A DNA stretch of 10,692 bases from an uncultured Rhodospirillaceae bacterium (GTDB taxonomy: Bacteria; Pseudomonadota; Alphaproteobacteria; Rhodospirillales; UBA2165): contig CAJWIB010000064.1 in NCBI GenBank assembly GCA_913041095.1, forward strand, positions 1 through 10,692, written 5' to 3'. A model generated the notes under the pieces. That model was given only the letters and a program-made list of their open reading frames with translations. It had not been told where the DNA came from and did not search any database. The first letter of the stretch is position 1; the number at the start of each line of letters is the position of its first letter. This document shows, in pieces, positions 1 through 6,221 of this stretch. The position numbers and the translations under genes were made by a program.

Positions 1-203
1 TTAATACCTGATGGTTCGGTTCGCTTAAACGTGCGAGGAGCACCCGAAGAACCTGAGGCGGTTGCCATATCAGCATTAAAATGATCGAAGTTTGCTTTCG
101 GTGATTGGGGTACAAACTTGCTAGGTGAGTTCACTGCTACCACCACCAAGAATGCCGTGCAGAGGCTCATAAGACCAACAATCGTCCGCTCAAAAGTCAT
201 CAT
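1..203 (-). CDS. Hypothetical membrane-anchored or exported protein, N-terminal part (runs off the left edge)
   Basis: I do not recognise this protein. From the ATG at 203 the frame is open for 67 codons and leaves the window, so only the N-terminus is visible. Residues 6-22 or so (RTIVGLMSLCTAFLVVVAV) form one hydrophobic stretch after a short charged start, as in a signal anchor or signal peptide. The cysteine is preceded by Leu, so it does not make a good lipobox. The remainder is polar and rich in Ser, Ala and Pro, like an extracytoplasmic linker. A second ATG follows at once (200). The only Shine-Dalgarno candidate, GGAG at 221-218, lies 14 bases from the ATG, which is long. The same frame stays open upstream to a TGA at 398-396, with an in-frame TTG at 269, so the true start may be further upstream. 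It lies downstream of trpS on the same strand. Confidence 0.5.
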   Translation of the reverse strand, partial: MMTFERTIVGLMSLCTAFLVVVAVNSPSKFVPQSPKANFDHFNADMATASGSSGAPRTFKRTEPSGI

Positions 204-242
204 TTTCTGTTTAATCGCTCCACCAATATTACCAAACTCTTT

Positions 243-287
243 GTTTTTGGCACTTTTCTCAATCGCCAAAAACTTCCCGCCAAAAAC
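243..287 (-). repeat. Direct plus inverted repeat cluster able to form two exclusive hairpins
   Basis: On the plus strand GTTTTTGGC (243-251) is the exact reverse complement of GCCAAAAAC, which occurs twice, at 265-273 and 279-287. The two direct copies match over ten bases (CGCCAAAAAC, 264-273 and 278-287). The single inverted copy can pair with either, giving a 9-bp stem with a 13-base or 27-base loop. It lies 40-84 bases upstream of the ATG at 203, in what would be that gene's leader. No T-run follows on the minus strand, so it is not a simple intrinsic terminator. Confidence 0.6.
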
Positions 288-383
288 GGTTTTTTTAACC
301 TTGTTGCGGAACCTTGACCGGTGCCGGATATTACCTAAAATGTAGGTCTTGTAACCAGTCGTTATTTTAGTTTTTTCATAATC

Positions 384-403
384 AAAAAATAGCCTTCAAA
401 GGC
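384..403 (-). terminator. Probable intrinsic terminator of trpS
   Basis: Read on the minus strand, GCCT-TTGA-AGGC (403-392) is followed by TATTTTTTG (391-383). The stem is short, 4-5 bp, but the U-tract is good. It lies about 115 bases beyond the trpS stop codon in the right orientation. The short stem keeps confidence moderate. Confidence 0.45.
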
Positions 404-518
404 AAGGGTTTAGTCCCCATCGTTCTGGTGCCAGTTGAACAAGGGAAACTCCTAGTGTGCTATTATGGCAACAGTTTGGTGCGAATCGGGCATTTAGTCA
501 TAATCGGTCGATCTCAAC

Positions 519-1517
519 TCACGGTCTAAGAAACCCTACGGCATCATATACTTCGGCGAGAATCGGTTCGGCGATTGCCTTCGCACGTTCTGAGCCATCC
601 TTGAGAACGTTATTGAGATATCCTGGGTCGGCAACCAGCCGCGCCATTTCATTAGCGATCGGTCCGAGCACGGCAACCGCTACTTCGGTCAGCGTCTCCT
701 TGAAAGCCGAGAATTGCTGGCCTTCAAACTCAATGCACACCTCGGTGAGGGTCTTATCTGACAGCGCCGCATAAATGCCCATCAAATTCGCCGCCTCAGG
801 ACGGCCTTCCAATCCTTTTGGCTCGCTCGGCAATAATTCTGAATCTGATTTCGCCTTTTTTATTTTGCGGGCGATCTCATCCGGCCCATCGGTCATATTG
901 ATACGCGAGTTTTCCGACGGATCGGACTTACTCATCTTGTTGGCGCCATCCCTGAGCGACATTACCCGGGTACCTTCACCAAAGATCAAAGGTTCGGTCA
1001 AAGGAAACAGTTCAACTCCAAAATCATTGTTGAATTTCTGCGCAATATCACGGGTCAATTCCAAATGCTGTTTCTGATCTTCGCCCACTGGTACGTGGGT
1101 TGCCTTATAGAGGAGAATGTCGGCCGCCATGAGATTGGGGTAGGCATAAAGGCCTACCGAAGCATTTTCCCGGTTCTTACCCGCTTTATCCTTGAACTGG
1201 GTCATCCGGTTCAACCAGCCCAGACGAGCCACACAATTGAAGATCCAGGCGAGTTCGGCATGGGCCGGTACGGCACTCTGGTTGAAAATTACATTGTTTT
1301 TTGGATCAAGCCCAGCAGCGATCAGGCCGGCTGTTACCTCACGCGTCGCCGGAGTCAGAAGCTCGGGCTCCTGCCACATGGTGATTGCATGCATATCGAC
1401 GATGCAATAAATGCATTCGTAATCGTGTTGCAATGCAACCCAATTGCGCAAAGCGCCGAGATAGTTACCCAAATGTAGATCACCGGTTGGTTGCACGCCT
1501 GAAAAAATACGGCTCAT
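519..1517 (-). CDS. trpS: Tryptophanyl-tRNA synthetase
   Basis: This cytoplasmic class I aminoacyl-tRNA synthetase charges tRNA-Trp with tryptophan using ATP. The 332-residue product has the usual bacterial TrpS length and begins MSRIFSGVQPTGDLHLGNYL. HLGN at 15-18 is the TrpS form of the HIGH signature, and KMSKS is intact at 194-198. Together they form the ATP-binding site of the Rossmann fold. The ATG start fits the conserved N-terminus of the family; the only upstream purine match, AGG about 13 bases away, is weak. It is the last of the four co-oriented genes, 83 bases after murJ. The gap carries a possible promoter overlapping the murJ stop and an AT-rich inverted repeat. No Trp-rich leader peptide or T-box is visible. 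Identification is secure. Confidence 0.97.
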   Translation of the reverse strand: MSRIFSGVQPTGDLHLGNYLGALRNWVALQHDYECIYCIVDMHAITMWQEPELLTPATREVTAGLIAAGLDPKNNVIFNQSAVPAHAELAWIFNCVARLGWLNRMTQFKDKAGKNRENASVGLYAYPNLMAADILLYKATHVPVGEDQKQHLELTRDIAQKFNNDFGVELFPLTEPLIFGEGTRVMSLRDGANKMSKSDPSENSRINMTDGPDEIARKIKKAKSDSELLPSEPKGLEGRPEAANLMGIYAALSDKTLTEVCIEFEGQQFSAFKETLTEVAVAVLGPIANEMARLVADPGYLNNVLKDGSERAKAIAEPILAEVYDAVGFLRP

Positions 1518-1532
1518 AATTCGTTTCTGCCT

Positions 1533-1551
1533 AAATAAATTATGTTTATTT
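1533..1551. repeat. AT-rich inverted repeat in the trpS leader
   Basis: AAATAAA (1533-1539) and TTTATTT (1545-1551) are perfect inverted copies around a 5-base loop, 15 bases upstream of the trpS ATG. The stem is only A-T pairs, so it would be weak in RNA. It may simply reflect an AT-rich untranslated leader. Confidence 0.4.
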
Positions 1552-1575
1552 TAACTCATGAATTTGAAGTGCGGT

Positions 1576-1604
1576 GTTATGGCGGCGCGAGACGCTTAGG
1601 TCAA
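1576..1604 (-). promoter_or_regulatory. Possible trpS promoter overlapping the murJ stop codon
   Basis: On the minus strand TTGACC (1604-1599) is followed after 17 bases by CATAAC (1581-1576). The -35 matches five of six consensus bases, the -10 four of six, and the spacing is ideal. It would start transcription roughly 50 bases before trpS and let trpS be expressed independently of murJ. This is pattern matching only. Confidence 0.3.
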
Positions 1605-3151
1605 GTTGATTTGCGCGGTAAAATTCGTGTGAGATCGTCACGGCTGGCCGCGCCAAACAGCAAAGACAAGCCGCCATAGACAACCAGCCCGCCGCTGACG
1701 AGGAGTGCAACGGCGATAATATTTGATATTAGGCTCTGACCAGGCAGATCAGCCAGGGCTACGGCGCCATAAAAGACGGTTCCGCCCATGACCAGACTGG
1801 TGGCTATCATCCGGGGCGTGCGGTTGAGAAGGCGCCGATCAAATACCAAATGTCCGCGTCTTATTAGAACAAAAGCGAGGATTAAAGCATTGCACCAGGC
1901 TGACACCGACGTCGCCATGGCAATACCCAAATGTTTAAACGGTCCCATCAAAATTAAATTCAAACCCAAATTTACGGCCAAGGCAAAAACTGCAATCTTA
2001 ACCGGTGTTGCCGTATCTTCGCGGGCGAAATAACCGGGTGCCAAGGCTTTCACCAGCACATAAGCCGGCAGACCAGTGGCATAAATCGCCAGTGCCCCGG
2101 CAGTGGCTTTAACCGAGGTCGCATCAAATGCTCCGCGCTCAAACAACACCGAAATGATGGGTTCAGCTATCACCACCAGCGCCACCGCCGCCGGCAGGGT
2201 CAGGAACAGCGAAAACTCGATGGCGCGGTTTTGGCTTGCTGTCGCCGCGGCTTCGTCACCGCTCCTCAACTGGCGTGACATTAAAGGTAATAGCGCCGTG
2301 CCCACGGCGACACCGACGACGCCTAAGGGCAACTGATTAACCCGGTCGGCAAAGAACAAATAGGAGATTGAGCCGGCCGGTAAAAGAGACGCAATAATAG
2401 TGTCGATCAGTAGGCTGACCTGATAAACTCCAGCGCCGATGGCAACCGGTACAATGCGGCGGGTCATCTTCCTGACATCCGGCGTCAGGCGCGGCCGGAT
2501 CAAGCGCAGCCAGATACCTGCCCGCCCGCAATGTATCAACAACCAAAAAAACTGCACCATACCGGCAATCGATACACCCCAGGCCAAGGCATGGCCCGGC
2601 GTCGGCGTATGGCGCGCCAATAGTGTCACGGCACCGATCAAGCAAATATTAAGTAAAATCGGTGTCGCCGCTGCGGCAGCAAAGCGGCTCAAGGAATTCA
2701 GCACCCCCGCCATCAAAGACGCCAGGGAAATAAACAGTAGATAGGGAAAAGTAATACGGGTAAGCAAGACCGCCAAATCAAACTGCGCTGGGTTACCAAT
2801 AAAGCCCGGAGCAAAGCCCAGCATGACATAAGGCATGGCAATTTGGATCAGCACGACAAAGATCAGCACCGACCACAGCAGCACCGCCAAAGCCTGCTCG
2901 GCAAAAAATTGGGCCATTAATTTGCCATCGCTTTCCAGCAACCCGGTGAATTGCGGCACGAAAGCCGCATTAAACGCCCCCTCGGCAAACAGGCGGCGGA
3001 ACAGATTGGGAAATTTAAAGGCAACAAAAAAGGCATCAGCGATCAGCCCGGTACCCAAGATCGCCGCGATAAGGATATCGCGGATGAACCCTAAGATACG
3101 GCTCAGCATGGTAAAGCTGCCGACCGTCGCGATTGAGCGGAGAAGTGCCAT
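1601..3151 (-). CDS. murJ: Lipid II flippase MurJ (MVF/MOP superfamily)
   Basis: MurJ moves the undecaprenyl-linked peptidoglycan precursor lipid II across the inner membrane and is normally essential. The 516-residue product is strongly hydrophobic throughout, consistent with the family's 14 membrane helices. The N-terminus shows the family block DAFFVAFKFPNLFRRLFAEG (39-58). Residues known to matter in E. coli MurJ appear at the same numbers: Arg18, Arg24, Asp39, Arg52, and Arg270 in FADRVNQLP. The start chosen gives MALLRSIATVGSF, which aligns with the E. coli N-terminus. There is no clear Shine-Dalgarno sequence; a perfect palindrome occupies that position. It lies 218 bases after glnD with its own likely promoter, and 83 bases before trpS. 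Identification is secure. Confidence 0.96.
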   Translation of the reverse strand: MALLRSIATVGSFTMLSRILGFIRDILIAAILGTGLIADAFFVAFKFPNLFRRLFAEGAFNAAFVPQFTGLLESDGKLMAQFFAEQALAVLLWSVLIFVVLIQIAMPYVMLGFAPGFIGNPAQFDLAVLLTRITFPYLLFISLASLMAGVLNSLSRFAAAAATPILLNICLIGAVTLLARHTPTPGHALAWGVSIAGMVQFFWLLIHCGRAGIWLRLIRPRLTPDVRKMTRRIVPVAIGAGVYQVSLLIDTIIASLLPAGSISYLFFADRVNQLPLGVVGVAVGTALLPLMSRQLRSGDEAAATASQNRAIEFSLFLTLPAAVALVVIAEPIISVLFERGAFDATSVKATAGALAIYATGLPAYVLVKALAPGYFAREDTATPVKIAVFALAVNLGLNLILMGPFKHLGIAMATSVSAWCNALILAFVLIRRGHLVFDRRLLNRTPRMIATSLVMGGTVFYGAVALADLPGQSLISNIIAVALLVSGGLVVYGGLSLLFGAASRDDLTRILPRKST

Positions 3152-3157
3152 GCAAAA

Positions 3158-3167
3158 GGTCTAGACC
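3158..3167. repeat. 10-bp perfect palindrome just upstream of murJ
   Basis: GGTCTAGACC reads the same on both strands and ends six bases before the murJ start codon, where a Shine-Dalgarno sequence would be expected and none is seen. It could be an operator half-site or chance. Confidence 0.3.
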
Positions 3168-3244
3168 ATACTGGTTAAAGAAAGACTGCTAAAAGACTTA
3201 AATTAAACGAAGACTGGTGCCAAAATATACCCAATTTTTCTATG

Positions 3245-3274
3245 ATTGTAGGGGTTTCTCCCTGGAAAACTCAA
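3245..3274 (-). promoter_or_regulatory. Probable sigma-70-type promoter for murJ
   Basis: On the minus strand TTGAGT (3274-3269) is followed after 18 bases by TACAAT (3250-3245). The -35 matches four of six and the -10 five of six consensus bases. A start about seven bases further on would give a leader of roughly 85 bases before the murJ ATG. The position inside the longest gap of the minus-strand cluster supports a separate murJ-trpS transcript. Confidence 0.42.
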
Positions 3275-3362
3275 TTGTCGACTTTTTTATCAACGCTTCT
3301 GTTTCCCGAATTCCGGAACCGGTCTTCAAGTATTATTATCGCCATAAATTGGGCAGGATTAA

Positions 3363-3379
3363 GGCGGACTTATTCCGCC
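3363..3379 (-). terminator. Hairpin spanning the glnD stop codon
   Basis: GGCGGA (3363-3368) and TCCGCC (3374-3379) form a GC-rich 6-bp stem, and the loop contains part of the glnD TAA stop (3372-3370). The sequence after it on the minus strand is TTAATCC, without a real T-run. It is therefore better read as a 3'-end stabilising or weak termination hairpin than a full intrinsic terminator. Confidence 0.35.
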
Positions 3380-6141
3380 ACCTCATATTTTCTCTCGCTC
3401 ACCGACTCGACGGCTTTTAAGAGCTTTTGCCGGATTTGAGCAAGTTTAACGTCGTTGTTAATTTTCAGGCCAAAGATGTCTTTGACATAGAAAGTGTCGA
3501 CGACGTGTTCGCCATAGGTGGTGATATGGGCTGAGGTGATTTTAAGATTGAGCGCCGTTAGCGCTGCGGTCACGTCATACAAGAAGCCAACCCGGTCACG
3601 GCCGTTTACTTCGATCACCGTATCAGTGGTGCTGGCGGCGTTGTCGACGATGATCCGAGGCGCAACACTGAACAGCTCTTCTTTTTTCATCAAGCCGCTT
3701 TTGGCCGCTTTGTCGAGCTCTTTATCGAGGTTCAGCTTGCCGGCCAGCGTCTCTTCAATGCGGGAGCGCAGGCGAGCCAACTGGTGCGGATGATTGTAAG
3801 CCTGATTGTTTATATCCAGGATCGAAAAACTATCCAGTACCATACCATCGGACATGGTGACGATCTTGGCATCCATGATCGAGGCGCCGGAAAGTGCAAC
3901 CGCACCGGCGATCTGCGAAAAGATGCCTGGATGATCCGGTGTATAAACGGTAATTTCAGTATATTCAAACTCGTCATCAATCCGAATATCGATATGCAAA
4001 TTAAGGTCCTGGGCTTTCGCTTCATGCACGATCTCGGCATGACGTTGATGCACATCAGTATCATAGGCCAGCCAGTAGGACGGATAGCCGGTTGAGATAA
4101 AGTCTCTCAGTTCCTGGGCGTCCCAACTGCTTAAAGCCGTACGGAGATTATCTTTAGCATGGTCAATCCTGGCCTGACGATTATCGGCGACCATATCACC
4201 GGACATAACTTCCAGGGCGCGCTGATAAAGCCCCCGCAGCAAGCCCGATTTCCAGGAATTCCAGGTTTTGGGACCGACGGCGCGGATATCGGCAACTGTC
4301 AGCAACGTCATCAGGCGCAGGCGCTCGACCGATTTGACCACTTCGACAAAATCATTAATTGTTTTGGGATCATCAATATCACGCTTGAAAGCGATATCGC
4401 TCATCAGCAAATGATGCCAGATGAGCCAGGCCACGGTCTCGGTTTCTTCTGCCGTCAGGCCAAAACGCGGGCACAGCGTTAACGCCACTTCGGCGCCAAG
4501 TTCCGAGTGATCGCCACCCCTACCTTTGGCAATATCATGCAACAAAACCGCAACATAAAGCGCACGCCGGGACTGAATCTCAGCGATCGCTTGACTGGTA
4601 TTGGGCATATCTTCGGTGTAGGATCCGGCTTCGATACGGGACAATATGCCGATGGCACGGATCGTATGTTCATCGACCGTGTAGGTGTGATACATATCGT
4701 ACTGCATCTGAGCGACAACGCGGCCAAATTCTGGTATAAATTTACCCAAGACGTCAGCTTCATTCATCCGCTTGAGCGATAATTCCGGATTTTTCGTCGA
4801 AGTCAGGATATTGATAAATAGACGATTGGCTTCGGGATCATCGCGAAAATCTTTATTGATCAATTTAAGATCGCGGTAAATGCGCCGCAATGCTTCCGGA
4901 TGAATATCAAGGTCATGCTCCTGGGCTTGATGAAAAATTTTAATCAATTTGAGCGGATCATCTTTGAAGGTGTTTTTATCTTCGAGCATGATCCGGCCTT
5001 TATCATCGACAAAGCCGTCCAATTTGGCACGGCGGCGTGGTAAGCCGGGGAAGCGGAAAAATGCGCGTTTTTTCTGCTGTTCTTCAAGCACCGCACACAG
5101 TACGCGGGTCAGATCACCAACGTCTTTGGCGATTAGGAAATAGTGTTTCATGAACCGCTCGACGCCGGACGAGCCCGCGCGGTCATTATATTCCATACGC
5201 TCGCCAATCACTTTCTGCACATCAAAGGAGACGCGTTCTTCGGCCCGTCTGGTCAAATAATGGATATGACAACGCACCGTCCACAGAAAATCGCAAGCCT
5301 TGCGATAACGTGAGATATCTTGCTTGGTGAATACTTTGAGCGGCACCAGTTCTTCAACTTCATCGACTTGATACAGATAGCGCGCCAACCAATAGAGCGT
5401 CTGCAAATCACGTAAGCCCCCCTTGCCTTCTTTGACATTCGGCTCGACCACATATCGGGTGTCCCCCATGCGCTCATGACGGTCATCGCGCTCCTGCAAT
5501 TTAGCTTCAACAAATTGCGGTCCCGAGCTGGATACGATTTCATCTTGGAAGCGTTTGGTCAGCTCACTAAACAGCGTCTGATCACCCCACAACCACCGGG
5601 CATCTAAGATAGAAGTACGGATGGTTAAATCCTGCTTGGCCAGTCGTATGGCATCATCGACCGACCGGGTCGAATGGCCGACCTTAAGCCCCATATCCCA
5701 CAGCATATAAAGTATGAACTCGATAACTTGTTCGCTATAGGGTGTTTCTTTATAAGGAATGACGAACATCAGATCAACATCTGAAAACGGTGCTAATTCA
5801 CCACGGCCATAGCCGCCAATGGCAAAGATGCTGAGTTGTTCTGCCGTCGTTCGATTGGAAACCCGGTAGGCACGGTAAACGGTCATGTCATAAATGATCC
5901 GCACCAATTGATCGACCAGGAAGGAATTACCGTGGACAACTTCACTGCCCCGGCCACCTGCCTCAAAGCGCCGCTGCACTTCGGCTTTACCATCCCGTAG
6001 TGCCGCTTTAAGGATTGCCACCAGCTCAGGACGCTTTAAAGATTTGTATGCCTTGCCGCCCAGCACTGCGTCAAGCCGCTCGATTACTTCAAGGCGGTCG
6101 ATAATTTTGCGCTTTTGCCCAATTTGGGTGATTTGATTCAT
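3370..6141 (-). CDS. glnD: Bifunctional PII uridylyltransferase / uridylyl-removing enzyme GlnD
   Basis: GlnD is the cytoplasmic nitrogen sensor that uridylylates PII proteins when glutamine is low and removes UMP when it is high. The 923-residue length is typical. Domains in order: a nucleotidyltransferase domain with GGYGRGELAPFSDVDL at 109-124, including catalytic Asp121 and Asp123; a middle UTase-linked helical region with KGGLRDLQTLYWL around 240-252; an HD domain with the metal-binding pair His535-Asp536 (LLHDIAKG), responsible for UMP removal; and two C-terminal ACT domains, about 729-800 (TPDHPGIFSQIAGAV) and 841-915 (GRDRVGFLYDV), which sense glutamine. All key motifs are present, so both activities should be intact. 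The ATG at 6141 has AAGAGA about nine bases upstream. It follows mutS by 80 bases. No glnB or glnK lies in the window. Confidence 0.97.
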   Translation of the reverse strand: MNQITQIGQKRKIIDRLEVIERLDAVLGGKAYKSLKRPELVAILKAALRDGKAEVQRRFEAGGRGSEVVHGNSFLVDQLVRIIYDMTVYRAYRVSNRTTAEQLSIFAIGGYGRGELAPFSDVDLMFVIPYKETPYSEQVIEFILYMLWDMGLKVGHSTRSVDDAIRLAKQDLTIRTSILDARWLWGDQTLFSELTKRFQDEIVSSSGPQFVEAKLQERDDRHERMGDTRYVVEPNVKEGKGGLRDLQTLYWLARYLYQVDEVEELVPLKVFTKQDISRYRKACDFLWTVRCHIHYLTRRAEERVSFDVQKVIGERMEYNDRAGSSGVERFMKHYFLIAKDVGDLTRVLCAVLEEQQKKRAFFRFPGLPRRRAKLDGFVDDKGRIMLEDKNTFKDDPLKLIKIFHQAQEHDLDIHPEALRRIYRDLKLINKDFRDDPEANRLFINILTSTKNPELSLKRMNEADVLGKFIPEFGRVVAQMQYDMYHTYTVDEHTIRAIGILSRIEAGSYTEDMPNTSQAIAEIQSRRALYVAVLLHDIAKGRGGDHSELGAEVALTLCPRFGLTAEETETVAWLIWHHLLMSDIAFKRDIDDPKTINDFVEVVKSVERLRLMTLLTVADIRAVGPKTWNSWKSGLLRGLYQRALEVMSGDMVADNRQARIDHAKDNLRTALSSWDAQELRDFISTGYPSYWLAYDTDVHQRHAEIVHEAKAQDLNLHIDIRIDDEFEYTEITVYTPDHPGIFSQIAGAVALSGASIMDAKIVTMSDGMVLDSFSILDINNQAYNHPHQLARLRSRIEETLAGKLNLDKELDKAAKSGLMKKEELFSVAPRIIVDNAASTTDTVIEVNGRDRVGFLYDVTAALTALNLKITSAHITTYGEHVVDTFYVKDIFGLKINNDVKLAQIRQKLLKAVESVSERKYEVAE

Positions 6142-6221
6142 TCGAATCTATCTCTTAAAGAACTCTATTGCAGCCAATATAGGGGATTAAATCGAGTTTT
6201 TCGAGGGCGGGAATTTTGCAG

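Larger units (their letters stand above)
204..518. other. Intergenic region between trpS and the left-edge gene
   Basis: This 315-base AT-rich gap follows the trpS stop codon. It holds a probable minus-strand terminator (384-403) and a cluster of related repeats (243-287) able to form alternative hairpins. A further weak hairpin, GGTT/AACC around five A residues, lies at 288-300. The minus-strand frame of the left-edge gene is open through 395, so part of the gap could be coding. I see no convincing independent gene or RNA gene. Confidence 0.5.

Noticed and set aside
118..345. 75-codon plus-strand frame over the left-edge gene
   Set aside because: It begins with a non-ATG codon, is antisense to the hydrophobic N-terminus of the left-edge gene, and its hydrophobic stretch is not independent evidence.
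1065..1478. 137-codon plus-strand open frame inside trpS
   Set aside because: It is fully antisense to the conserved TrpS core. The translation is compositionally odd and there is no upstream signal.
1518..1600. Trp-responsive attenuator or leader peptide before trpS
   Set aside because: No small frame with tandem Trp codons, no T-box features and no terminator hairpin with a U-run are present in these 83 bases.
3182..3215. AAGACT repeated three times upstream of murJ (3182, 3193, 3210)
   Set aside because: The hexamer is short, spacings are 11 and 17 bases, and the surrounding sequence is AT-rich, so chance is a sufficient explanation.
3217..3420. 67-codon plus-strand frame across the glnD-murJ gap
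   Set aside because: It runs into the glnD 3' end in antisense, has no Shine-Dalgarno, and the gap is better explained by the murJ promoter and the glnD 3' hairpin.
6142..6221. Possible glnD promoter (TATATT on the minus strand) in the mutS-glnD gap
   Set aside because: No acceptable -35 lies 16-18 bases upstream; glnD is as easily read from the mutS transcript.
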